DNA from: Verrucomicrobiaceae bacterium
GTDB lineage: Bacteria; Verrucomicrobiota; Verrucomicrobiia; Verrucomicrobiales; Verrucomicrobiaceae
Direction: 5' to 3'
Assembly (NCBI GenBank): GCA_016795375.1
Contig: JAEUHJ010000077.1
Location: forward strand, 1 to 59,087
DNA length: 59,087 nt
Part shown: piece by piece, positions 17,137-25,112 of the stretch
Layout of the letters: the number at the start of each line of letters is the position of its first letter
Position numbering within the stretch: the first letter of the stretch is position 1
Position numbers and translations under genes: made by a program
Notes under the pieces: generated by a model
What the model saw: the letters and a program-made list of their open reading frames with translations, nothing else
The model's database searches: none
What the model was told of the DNA's origin: nothing

Positions 17137-18510
17137 TCACTTCGTCGTCTTCGCGTCTTTGAGCAGCTTCAACGCGACTTCGACGAGCTTCTCGCCGCTT
17201 CCCGCCTCGCCACGGGCGCTGACGACTTCGTAGTTGCCCTGCGGGAATGCTTCCCTGTTCGGCACATAGCCGATGCTGCCATTCGCGAGTTCGGCGATCA
17301 GCGTGTGCTTGAACGGTGACGCTTTTTTGATCGCGAGACCGAGTTCGACGAAGATTTCTCCAGGAAGCGCGACGATGGCGACGTCGTCGCTGATGGCGAT
17401 GACCTGCACCTCGGCCACGAGCGGCACGTCCTGTTTAGCCACGGTTTCGAGGATGCACACCGTCTCTGCCATCGGCACGGTGCCGAAATTCCTGGTGAGC
17501 ATGCTCGCCGCCATGTCCTTCGCCTTTGCGATCTGCCCCTCCGTGAACTTTTTCCGCGTCAGCGTGACCTGTTCGGAGCGGATGCGTGGCTTGAAGGTGT
17601 CAACGGACTTCAAGTCCGGCCACGCGGCATCCACCGCATCGGCCAGCGCGGTGCCAAGTTCGAGCGTGGTACGGCGTTTGCCGGTGACGTAGTCGGTGTG
17701 GTTGATGTTGCCGCAGCAACCGTTGGCAAAGACGGAGATCATGTCCGTGCCGTGACGTTCGCTGACCAGTTTCGTGAACACACCGGGATAGTCGGCGGAG
17801 ATCTTCGGGCCGCTGCCGACCGACGTGGGATGCATCGCGAAGTTCAGCAACGACGCCACAGGCGTGGCGTCCGTACCAGCACCTTGGAACAGCAACACGC
17901 CGACATCAGGATCGACCGGACCAGCCGGGCGGTCCTGCGGTGTCAGCGTTCTCGGCTGCCAGATCGCCTCCTGCTGGCCTTCACGCAGGATGCGGCGGTT
18001 GAAACTGAGGCCTTCGGCTTTGCCGATGGCGATGGAAGTCTTCACTGGCGCTAATTTCGCCTTCGCTTGTTTGACCGATTCAGCGATCAAGCCGGGCAAC
18101 GAACCGATGTAACTCACACCGGCAGGCGAATTGACCTTCGTGATGTCATCCATCATCGAACCACGCGGCTGCTGAGGCCCGGTGTGCGTATGCGTGCCGG
18201 AAATCATGACGTGATCGCCCTCGATGCCGCACTGTTCCTGAATCGCCTTCCGCGCGGCCTCCACACCGGCGCGCACCGTGCCGGAGAGATCGAGCACGAC
18301 GATGACGGCATGCGTGCCGTCCTTCTCCATCACAATCGTCTTCGCATAAAGCGGATCGAGCACGCCTGCGGAGCCACGGAACTTGTAGTAACCGCCCAGC
18401 GGCGTGCCGTCCTTCGGCGTGATGTCCACGCGCGCGGCACCGACACGGAAGTCAACGGCATGAAGTTGAAGCGTGATGAGAGAGAAACAAAGCAGCAGGT
18501 GATTGGTCAT
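17137..18510 (-). CDS. Secreted neutral/alkaline ceramidase-like hydrolase
   Basis: 457 residues with a short signal peptide (to about residue 18). The N-terminal domain matches the neutral/alkaline non-lysosomal ceramidase fold: FRVGAARVDITPKDGTPLGGY at the start and the zinc-binding SGTHTHTGP at 104-112, then ANGCCGNINHTDY and a late SIGYVPNREAFPQGNYEV segment. True ceramidases are about 650-750 residues with an extra C-terminal domain, which is absent here, so it belongs to the short bacterial group often found next to sulfatases and DUF1501/PSD1 genes. The substrate is not established. It runs head-to-tail with sulfatase 2, 22 bp apart, and may share its transcript. Confidence 0.82.
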   Translation of the reverse strand: MTNHLLLCFSLITLQLHAVDFRVGAARVDITPKDGTPLGGYYKFRGSAGVLDPLYAKTIVMEKDGTHAVIVVLDLSGTVRAGVEAARKAIQEQCGIEGDHVMISGTHTHTGPQQPRGSMMDDITKVNSPAGVSYIGSLPGLIAESVKQAKAKLAPVKTSIAIGKAEGLSFNRRILREGQQEAIWQPRTLTPQDRPAGPVDPDVGVLLFQGAGTDATPVASLLNFAMHPTSVGSGPKISADYPGVFTKLVSERHGTDMISVFANGCCGNINHTDYVTGKRRTTLELGTALADAVDAAWPDLKSVDTFKPRIRSEQVTLTRKKFTEGQIAKAKDMAASMLTRNFGTVPMAETVCILETVAKQDVPLVAEVQVIAISDDVAIVALPGEIFVELGLAIKKASPFKHTLIAELANGSIGYVPNREAFPQGNYEVVSARGEAGSGEKLVEVALKLLKDAKTTK

Positions 18511-18532
18511 GCGACGAATACGCGCGCGGAAC

Positions 18533-19981
18533 TCACTTTTTGAACCACTTTGGCGTGCCGAACCACGCGTCCATCTCCTTCTCGAATGGCGCGATGATGC
18601 CCGGCGCCTCGGGAATCGCGCCGCGATCCTTGGTTTCGACGATCCACTCGTCGAGCGCGGTGCGCAGCCGCGTCAGCGCCTCGCGATGCTCCGGCTTCGG
18701 CGAATCGATCAGGTCGCGGATCTCATGCGGATCGGCCTGCGTGTCATAAAGCTCCTCGCAGGGCCCTTTTCGCTGCATCAACGTCAGCGGCGGACCGGTG
18801 AGCGTGCCTGCGGCCTGCATCTCTCGCATCAGCGGCATGATCGGGAAGCATTTCTCCTTGTAGCGATTCAGCGACGCAAAGGTCGGCCCGTTGGTGAAGG
18901 TGCGGATGTAGTGAAATCGTTTGTCATGCACGGAGCGGATGCGCTGCACCGTTTCGTCGATGCGATCCCGTGCCGCGAAGGCAAACTGGCGCGGCGGATC
19001 GGCCTGCGGACCGAAAAGGATGCGACCCTGCATCTCCGATGGCTTTGCGGCTCCCGCGAGATCAAGCGTCGTGGCCGTCACATCGATCAAGCTGACGATT
19101 TGATCGTTCACACTGCCCGCCGCGATGCCAGACGGGAAATTTTTTGGCCAGCGGATAATCATCGGCACACGCAAGCCGGAGTCGTAGCACCAGTGAATGC
19201 CACGCGGCTCCAAACGGCCGTTGTCGGCGAAGAAAATGACGATGGTGTCGTCTTCGAGGCCGTCTTTGCGCAATTGATCGAGCACCTGGCCGATGCGCAG
19301 GTCCATGCCGGACACGGAGTTCAGGTAACGCGCCCATTCCTCGCGCACGAGCGCATGCTCCGGGTAGTAAGGCGGCGGCGTGACGTTTTCCGGCGTCGCA
19401 TGCCTCACATGCTCGCGCTCGCCCACCCATTCAACGCGCGGCTTCTCCGCGCTTTTGCGGTCGTAGATGTCGTACTCGACCTCGTGCGAATTGATCTGCG
19501 CGAAGAACGGCTGCTTCGATTTGAGCGAGGCCCAGTCGTCCGTCTGGTAGATCGGCCCCTCGTTCACAAAGTTCAGATCGAGCTTCCCGGTGCCGACAGA
19601 GTGCCCGCCGACCATCTTGATGTTCGCCGTCGTGTAACCGACGTCCTGCAGCCGGTGCGTCATCGGCCGCACGCCCTGCGGCAGCTTGAAATCATCATCG
19701 CGATGCGAGCGCATGTGATGCGTGTCCGTCGTGGTCTGATACATGCCCAGCATGAAGGCGCTGCGGCTGGGCGCGCAGGCCGGATTGGTCGAAAACACAT
19801 TCGTGAAACGCACGCCCTCCTTCGCCAGCCGGTCGAGATTCGGCGTGTGGACGTTCTTCGCACCGTAACAGCCGAGATCGTGCGAGATGTTCTCGCCGAC
19901 GAGCCAGAGGATGTTCGGTTGTCTGGCGTACAGGCAGTTGACCGCAAAATAGAACAGCGTGAGGGGCAGAAGTCGTTTCAT
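18533..19981 (-). CDS. Secreted sulfatase (sulfatase 2)
   Basis: 482 residues with signal peptide (MKRLLPLTLFYFAVNCLYA). Sulfatase fold with formylglycine motif C69-A-P-S-R73. The usual metal-binding Asp pair is written as Glu30-Asn31 in LVGENISHDLGCYG, a variant seen in a subgroup of S1 sulfatases. IFFADNGR is the second metal-binding segment. It is co-directional with the downstream ceramidase-like gene (22 bp). The start codon lies in the stem of a perfect 11-bp inverted repeat (19971-19998). The frame is open to 20194, but the signal peptide marks 19981. Divergent from the SDR gene, with only 52 bp in between. Confidence 0.9.
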   Translation of the reverse strand: MKRLLPLTLFYFAVNCLYARQPNILWLVGENISHDLGCYGAKNVHTPNLDRLAKEGVRFTNVFSTNPACAPSRSAFMLGMYQTTTDTHHMRSHRDDDFKLPQGVRPMTHRLQDVGYTTANIKMVGGHSVGTGKLDLNFVNEGPIYQTDDWASLKSKQPFFAQINSHEVEYDIYDRKSAEKPRVEWVGEREHVRHATPENVTPPPYYPEHALVREEWARYLNSVSGMDLRIGQVLDQLRKDGLEDDTIVIFFADNGRLEPRGIHWCYDSGLRVPMIIRWPKNFPSGIAAGSVNDQIVSLIDVTATTLDLAGAAKPSEMQGRILFGPQADPPRQFAFAARDRIDETVQRIRSVHDKRFHYIRTFTNGPTFASLNRYKEKCFPIMPLMREMQAAGTLTGPPLTLMQRKGPCEELYDTQADPHEIRDLIDSPKPEHREALTRLRTALDEWIVETKDRGAIPEAPGIIAPFEKEMDAWFGTPKWFKK

Positions 19982-19998
19982 GGGCCGATGAAACGACT
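19971..19998. promoter_or_regulatory. Perfect 11-bp inverted repeat over the sulfatase 2 start codon
   Basis: AGTCGTTTCAT (19971-19981), a six-base loop GGGCCG, then ATGAAACGACT (19988-19998). The left arm contains the complement of the sulfatase 2 ATG, so in its mRNA the start codon and first codons would pair with the leader. It sits in the 52-bp gap shared with the divergent SDR gene, so it could be an operator for both or an RNA hairpin that limits sulfatase translation. Either role is inference. Confidence 0.5.
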
Positions 19999-20033
19999 GA
20001 AAGAGCCGTTTCACAACGCCGATTCCCTGTTCC

Positions 20034-20813
20034 ATGCCCATTCTCGACCGTTTCAACCTCACCGGACGCCGCGCCCTCATCACCGGCGGCTCGCGCGGCC
20101 TCGGCCTGGAAATGGCGAGGGCGCTCGGGGAAGCTGGCGCTGAACTCGTGATCGCCGGATCGGACGAAGCGCATCTGCAAAACGCCCGCGACACGTTGCG
20201 AAGCGAAGGTTTGAGCGTGACAACGATTCAAGCCGACCTCTCGAAGCCGGAGGCGGCGGAACGTTTGTGCGATGTCGTGCTCAAGGAGCACGCGCCCATC
20301 GACATCCTCATCAACAACGTCGGCGGACGCCGCATCAACACGCCCACGGAGGATCTCGCACTCGAAGACTGGCAGCGCATCATCGACCTGAACCTCACGC
20401 AGGCCTTCATTCTCACGAAACGCCTTGGTGGGGCGATGATCCCGCGAAAATGGGGCCGCGTCATCAACCTCGCCTCCATCAACGCGCTCTGGCCCGGCAA
20501 GGCGATGCGTGGGCGAAGTTACGAGGCTGCGAAAGGCGCTCTCACCATGTTCACAAAAGCCGTGGCCGCCGACTGGGCCGTGCATGGCATCACCGTGAAC
20601 GCCATCGCGCCCGGGCCGTTCCTCACCGACGCCAACAAACGCTGGATCGGCGAGAAGCCCGAGTTTGAAGGCGAGGTCGCCGCCAGCATCCCGATGGGCC
20701 GCTGGGGCCGGCCTGACGAGATCGGCCCGCTCGCCCTCTACCTCGCCAGCGAGGCCAGCAGCTTCATGACCGGCAGTGTGCTCGTCATTGATGGCGGCAA
20801 GCTGCTGTGGTGA
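20034..20813 (+). CDS. Short-chain dehydrogenase/reductase, gluconate-5-dehydrogenase-like
   Basis: 259 residues, classical SDR. NAD(P)-binding TGGSRGLG at 17-24, NNVGG, catalytic Ser in NLASINA, and the Tyr-x3-Lys pair in SYEAAKGA; the end GSVLVIDGGKLLW is typical. Candidate reaction: oxidation of a sugar or of a sugar acid hydroxyl. It opens a plus-strand run with the DapA-family and amidohydrolase genes (13-bp and about 60-bp gaps), facing an MFS permease and a galactonate-dehydratase-like gene. In that context it is the dehydrogenase step of an oxidative sugar pathway, but the sugar is unknown. Confidence 0.85.
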   Translation: MPILDRFNLTGRRALITGGSRGLGLEMARALGEAGAELVIAGSDEAHLQNARDTLRSEGLSVTTIQADLSKPEAAERLCDVVLKEHAPIDILINNVGGRRINTPTEDLALEDWQRIIDLNLTQAFILTKRLGGAMIPRKWGRVINLASINALWPGKAMRGRSYEAAKGALTMFTKAVAADWAVHGITVNAIAPGPFLTDANKRWIGEKPEFEGEVAASIPMGRWGRPDEIGPLALYLASEASSFMTGSVLVIDGGKLLW

Positions 20814-20826
20814 ACTTCAAAACGAC

Positions 20827-21747
20827 ATGACTCCTCCCAAACACGAACTCCACGGCGTCCTGCCGGTTTTTCAGACTCCCTGGCTCGAAGACGAGACGCT
20901 GGACCTCGAAACACTCGAACGCGAGATCGCCTGGCTCTACGACTGCGGCGCGGACGGCATCGTGATGGCGATGGTTTCAGAGACGCTGCGGCTGGACAGC
21001 GAGGAACGAGAGCAACTCGCCGCCGCCGCGTGCAGATTCGGCAAAAACCGCGGCGTGGTCGTCATCAGCGTCGGCGCGGAGTCATCCAAAGTCGCCGAAC
21101 GCTACGCGAAACACGCTGAAAGCTCCGGCGCGGACGCCGTGATGGCGATTCCACCTGTTTCCATCGCGATTGGCGAGAGCGAACTGCTTTCGTATTACAC
21201 GCGCATCATCCAAGCGATCCAGATTCCCGTCATCGTGCAGGATGCGAGCGGCTACGTCGGCAAACCGATGCCCATCGCGATGCAGGCGCGGCTTCTCGAT
21301 GAGTTCGGGCCTGAACGCGTGCAGTACAAACCCGAAGCCTCACCCATCGGCCCAAAGTTGAGCGAACTTCGTGATGCGACAAAAGGCCGCGCCCGAGTCT
21401 TCGAAGGCACCGGCGGCATCGCGCTCGTCGATTCCTTCAAACGTGGCGTCGTGGGCACCATGCCGGGCGCTGATTTGATTCGAGGGCTCGTGCCGTTGTG
21501 GAAAGCGCTCGAAGCCGGCGACACCGAAAAAGCGGATCGTATCCACGGACCGCTTTCCGCGTTGATCGCGATGCAGACCAGCCTCGATGGCTTCCTCGCC
21601 ATCGAAAAACATCTGCTCGTGCGCCAGGGCATTTTCAAAAACACGCTCGTGCGTGGCCCCGTCGGCTTCAAACTCGATGCGGAGACGAAACGCGAGGTGG
21701 AGCGCCAGTTTGACCGGATGATCGAAGCCGTAGAACGAGTTTTCTAA
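20827..21747 (+). CDS. Dihydrodipicolinate synthase/N-acetylneuraminate lyase family protein (sugar-acid aldolase or dehydratase)
   Basis: 306 residues, DapA-type TIM barrel. The Schiff-base lysine is Lys168 (RVQYKPEASP). The usual pyruvate-carboxylate motif G-T-T/S-G-E reads MVSETLRLDSEER, and the catalytic-Tyr segment (normally YN-x-P) reads VIVQDASGYVGK, so this is not a lysine-biosynthesis DapA. The QDA spelling resembles 2-keto-3-deoxy-sugar-acid dehydratases such as the L-2-keto-3-deoxyarabonate enzyme. Start at 20827 (MTPPKHELHG). The last five residues and the stop lie inside the left arm of a 24-bp inverted repeat. Neighbours supply the other steps of a sugar-acid pathway. Confidence 0.82.
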   Translation: MTPPKHELHGVLPVFQTPWLEDETLDLETLEREIAWLYDCGADGIVMAMVSETLRLDSEEREQLAAAACRFGKNRGVVVISVGAESSKVAERYAKHAESSGADAVMAIPPVSIAIGESELLSYYTRIIQAIQIPVIVQDASGYVGKPMPIAMQARLLDEFGPERVQYKPEASPIGPKLSELRDATKGRARVFEGTGGIALVDSFKRGVVGTMPGADLIRGLVPLWKALEAGDTEKADRIHGPLSALIAMQTSLDGFLAIEKHLLVRQGIFKNTLVRGPVGFKLDAETKREVERQFDRMIEAVERVF

Positions 21748-21807
21748 CTCGTTGCTGGATTGTGAAAGTTGGGCGCGATGAGGAACGAGTTAGAAAACTC
21801 GTTCTAC
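21730..21807. repeat. Perfect 24-bp inverted repeat spanning a stop/start junction
   Basis: The arms 21730-21753 and 21784-21807 are exact reverse complements, with a 30-base spacer. Each arm is itself a palindrome (AACGAGTT-AGAA-AACTCGTT core). The left arm encodes the C-terminus and TAA of the DapA-family gene; the right arm ends at the base before the ATG of the amidohydrolase gene. It looks like an inserted palindromic element rather than a terminator, since there is no T run and transcription must pass it for the downstream gene. Confidence 0.8.
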
Positions 21808-22656
21808 ATGATCATCGACGTCCATTCCCACGCCTGGAACTTTCCCGCCGACTTTTCGGACGATTTCATCGTGCAAGCCGGACGTGCGCGGCCAGGCGTG
21901 AAGGTGGACATGAGCGCGACGTATGAGGCGTACCGCGCATCGGCACCGGAGGACACCACGACCATCGTTTTCGGTGGGAAGGCTAGGCTCAGTGGTCTGT
22001 GGGTCGATGACAAGACCGTGGCGGACTATGTTGCACGGGATGCAAGGCGGCTGATCGGCTTCATGTCCATCGATCCGACACAGGATGGCTGGGAGCGCGA
22101 GATGCGCACCGGACATGAAGAACTCGGCCTGCGCGGCATCAAGCTGCTGCCGATGTACGCCGGATTCAGTCCGGATGATCCGAAGCTGGAGCCGCTGTGG
22201 CAGTATGCGGAGGCAAAGGGCCTGCCGGTGCTGCTGCACATGGGCACGACGTTCATCGCGCAGGCACCGCTGGCCTTCACGCTGCCACGATTGATCGAGC
22301 CGGTCGCCGTGAAGCATCCGGGCGTGAAGATCATCCTCGCGCATCTCGGTCATCCGTATGAAGGCGAGTGCATCGCGACGATCCGGAAGCACGAGAATGT
22401 CTTCGCGGATGTCAGCGCGCTGCATTACCGCCCGTGGCAGCTCTACAACTCCCTGATGCTCGTCCAGGAATACGGCGTGTGGCACAAGGTGCTGTTCGGC
22501 ACTGATTTCCCGTTCACGACGGTGAACGCGAGCATCGACGGCATCCGCAGGCTCAACGACATGCTCGAAGGCACGGGACTGCCGCGCCTCGACGCGGCGC
22601 AAATCGAAGCGATGATCCATCGCGACAGTCTGACGCTGCTGGGATTGCGGCGTTGA
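21808..22656 (+). CDS. Amidohydrolase-family TIM-barrel metal hydrolase (lactonase candidate)
   Basis: 282 residues. Metal-site motif DVHSHAWN (4-11) at the start of strand 1, GIKLLPMYAGF, LPVLLHMGTTF with a strand-5 His, VKIILAHLGHPYEGE with strand-6 His, and LFGTDFPFTT with the terminal Asp: the Amidohydrolase_2 layout. Families of this type include sugar-acid lactonases such as L-fucono-1,5-lactonase and L-rhamnono-lactonase, which fits the neighbouring dehydrogenase and dehydratase, but decarboxylases share the fold. The start is placed at 21808, just after the inverted repeat; an ATG at 21769 would add 13 residues encoded by the repeat (GAMRNELENSFY). Convergent with the MFS gene. Confidence 0.78.
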   Translation: MIIDVHSHAWNFPADFSDDFIVQAGRARPGVKVDMSATYEAYRASAPEDTTTIVFGGKARLSGLWVDDKTVADYVARDARRLIGFMSIDPTQDGWEREMRTGHEELGLRGIKLLPMYAGFSPDDPKLEPLWQYAEAKGLPVLLHMGTTFIAQAPLAFTLPRLIEPVAVKHPGVKIILAHLGHPYEGECIATIRKHENVFADVSALHYRPWQLYNSLMLVQEYGVWHKVLFGTDFPFTTVNASIDGIRRLNDMLEGTGLPRLDAAQIEAMIHRDSLTLLGLRR

Positions 22657-22657
22657 G

Positions 22658-23899
22658 TCATTCGCGCTCCGTTGGCAGCAGGAGCCAGATCACCGCCGCG
22701 AGGATGTAGATCGCGCCAAATGCGAACAGCACCGCATCCCACCCGCCGGCGCGGGCGATGAGCCAGGGCACGAGAATGGGAAAACTCGCCGCACCGAAAT
22801 TGCCGCACATGTTTGTGACGGCGCTCCAGGTGGCGGTTTGCGGTCCGCCGCAGGTCATGAGCGTGGCGGAGAAGCAGGGATTCACCACACCGGCACAGTA
22901 CATGCCCGCGCTGATCACGACCACGGCCAGCACTGGATCGGCGACAAACCACGCCGTGAAGATGAGCGCGGCACAGAGCAGCAGCGCGGTCATCGCCATG
23001 CCCTGGCGGGCGATGCGGCAGCTCTGCGTGCGGCGCAGCAGCGCGTCCGAGATCAGGCCGCCGGAAAAGCCACCCGCCACATCCGCCAGCAGCGGCAGCG
23101 TGGTGAGCCACGCGGATTTCACCAGCGCCATGCCGCGCGCTTCTTGAAGGTAGGTGGCAAACCAGCTCGCGAAGAAAATGTAACCCGCCGCGCGGAGGAA
23201 TTGCTGCATGCAGAGCAGCCACAGCGCGGGATTCGCGGCCAAAGAACGCGCAGTGGATGTCGTGGCACCACCGACGGCCTTGATCGCAGGATGTCCGATC
23301 AGATCCAGCTCCGCCGCATTCACCGCCGGATGCCGCGCGGGCTCGTCCCGATGCCACCACGCAAACCACGCTGCCCACAACACACCCGGAATCGCGTAAA
23401 ACACAAACATCCCGCGCCAGCCGAGATCCGTGACCAGCCACGCGGTGAGCGGTGCTGCGACGATGCTGCCGGCGGACATGAACCCGCTGAACGCGCCCGA
23501 TGCGGTGGCTTGTGATGACTTCGGAAACCAGCGTGCCATCGCACTCACGCCCACCGGCACGAGTCCCGCCTGCGCCACGCCCATGCAGGCGCGCGAGGCC
23601 GTCATCCAGCCAAGTTCACCCAGCGCAAAACCTGCGGTGGCGAGCGACCACAGCACCGCATACAGCGCCAGCGCCCAGCGTGTGCCGATCCGCTGCGCCA
23701 GCATCGCCGCCGGAATCTGGCAGAGCGCATACGGCCAGAAAAACGCGCTCATCATCAGGCCGGACTGCTCCTTCGTGAGCCCGAGATCCGCCCGGATCGT
23801 GCTTTCGGCCGGCGCCACGCCATTGCGCACAAAATAAGCCAGCGCCGCCGCCGAGCAGACACCAGCGAGGACGATGAAGCGCGCACGAGTGGGTTTCAT
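22658..23899 (-). CDS. MFS permease, anion:cation symporter (hexuronate/galactonate-like)
   Basis: 413 residues, twelve hydrophobic helices. The N-terminal segment YFVRNGVAPAESTIRADLGLTKEQSGLMMSAFF and the loop motif LAQRIGTRWALALYAVLWSLAT match the ACS family, which imports sugar acids such as hexuronates and galactonate. RACMGVAQAGLVPVGVSAMARWFPKSSQ is the second family motif. It stops 1 bp after the convergent amidohydrolase and starts 4 bp after the stop of the dehydratase gene, so it is the second gene of a two-gene minus-strand operon. Import of the substrate of the surrounding enzymes is the simplest reading. Confidence 0.83.
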   Translation of the reverse strand: MKPTRARFIVLAGVCSAAALAYFVRNGVAPAESTIRADLGLTKEQSGLMMSAFFWPYALCQIPAAMLAQRIGTRWALALYAVLWSLATAGFALGELGWMTASRACMGVAQAGLVPVGVSAMARWFPKSSQATASGAFSGFMSAGSIVAAPLTAWLVTDLGWRGMFVFYAIPGVLWAAWFAWWHRDEPARHPAVNAAELDLIGHPAIKAVGGATTSTARSLAANPALWLLCMQQFLRAAGYIFFASWFATYLQEARGMALVKSAWLTTLPLLADVAGGFSGGLISDALLRRTQSCRIARQGMAMTALLLCAALIFTAWFVADPVLAVVVISAGMYCAGVVNPCFSATLMTCGGPQTATWSAVTNMCGNFGAASFPILVPWLIARAGGWDAVLFAFGAIYILAAVIWLLLPTERE

Positions 23900-23903
23900 G
23901 CGA

Positions 23904-25082
23904 TCACCAATCCGTCACCGCGCCATCCGGGCTGAATTCACGCAGGACGATCTCCTGCTGGAAGGGATGTTTCTTCACCTCGGCCTCGTTGATGGTGATG
24001 CCGAGGCCGGGTTTCGTGTTCGGGCGGACGATGCGGCCTTGTTTTTCGATGACGAAGCCTTCCTCGACCACGTCCTGCCGCCACGGCACGTCGTTGTGGA
24101 CGGTTTCGCAGATGATGTAACTGGGCTGCGAGAAGCCGAACTCCAGCGACGCGGCGGTGCTGACCGGCCCCTGCGGATTGTGGGGTGCCAAGGCGATGCG
24201 ATGCGCCTCGGCGAGCGCGGCGACGCGTTTCGCGGCGCTGAGACCGCCGCAGTGTGTGATGTCGAGCTGGCAGATTTCGACGGCGCGTTTCTCGAACATG
24301 TCTTTGAATGCCTCCAGGTTCGTCACGCGCTCGCCGCTGGCCACGGGCGTGGTGAGCGCGGCGTTGATCTTCGCCAGGCCATCGACCGCCTCCGGCCAGC
24401 AGGGCTCCTCGAAGAAGTAGAGGCCGAAACCATCGAGCGCCTTGCCAAACTTCAGACCCATCGCCGGAGAAGGTCGCGCGTGGCAATCGACCATGATGTC
24501 GATGTCGGGCCCAACAGCATCGCGCATGGCCGCGACGGCTGCTGCGGCTGCGCGGACGGGTTTCATGCCCTCGATGGGCATCGTGCTCGGCACCGCCATG
24601 CTCTTGAAGGCGGTGTAACCATCCGCCACGGCTTGTTGAGCGAGTTCAGCGAAGCGTTTCGCGTTGTCGGCGGGCGTTTGATAAAAATCCTCCATCTTCC
24701 CGCCGCCGAGATGGCAGTAGGTGCGCACCCAATCGCGCACCGGTCCGCCGAAGACCTTCGAGAGCGGCATGTTCGCCACCTTGCCCACGATGTCCCACAG
24801 CGCGAGGTCGATGCCCGCGATGGCCGTGGCGCGCACGATGCCGTGCCCGTGCCAGAAGTGCTGACGATACATCATCTGCCAGAGGTATTCCACGCGCGTC
24901 GGATCCTCGCCGACGAGCAGGTGCGACATGTCTTCAATGGCACCCACGATGCTGCGCGTGTGCCACTCCAGCGTCGCCTCCCCCCAGCCGATGAGGCCGG
25001 GCTGGTCGGTGACAATTTTCACAAACACCCAGTTTCGCATCCGGGCATGGCAGACGAGCGTTTCGATGGCGGTGATTTTCAT
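23904..25082 (-). CDS. Enolase-superfamily sugar-acid dehydratase (galactonate dehydratase-like)
   Basis: 392 residues, mandelate racemase/muconate lactonising family. Metal ligands Asp199, Glu225 and Glu251, with catalytic His201 (VDCHARP) and His301 (APHNPQGP), sit at a constant +16 offset from the known E. coli D-galactonate dehydratase residues (Asp183, His185, Glu209, Glu235, His285). All catalytic positions of the GalD type are therefore present. It removes water from an aldonate to give a 2-keto-3-deoxy acid. Gene order with the MFS permease (4-bp gap) suggests co-transcription. The exact sugar acid cannot be read from sequence; mannonate or gluconate dehydratases of the same fold are alternatives. 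Confidence 0.86.
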   Translation of the reverse strand: MKITAIETLVCHARMRNWVFVKIVTDQPGLIGWGEATLEWHTRSIVGAIEDMSHLLVGEDPTRVEYLWQMMYRQHFWHGHGIVRATAIAGIDLALWDIVGKVANMPLSKVFGGPVRDWVRTYCHLGGGKMEDFYQTPADNAKRFAELAQQAVADGYTAFKSMAVPSTMPIEGMKPVRAAAAAVAAMRDAVGPDIDIMVDCHARPSPAMGLKFGKALDGFGLYFFEEPCWPEAVDGLAKINAALTTPVASGERVTNLEAFKDMFEKRAVEICQLDITHCGGLSAAKRVAALAEAHRIALAPHNPQGPVSTAASLEFGFSQPSYIICETVHNDVPWRQDVVEEGFVIEKQGRIVRPNTKPGLGITINEAEVKKHPFQQEIVLREFSPDGAVTDW

Positions 25083-25112
25083 AGCTCTGGGGGAAAGGGA
25101 ATCCCAAGTTTC

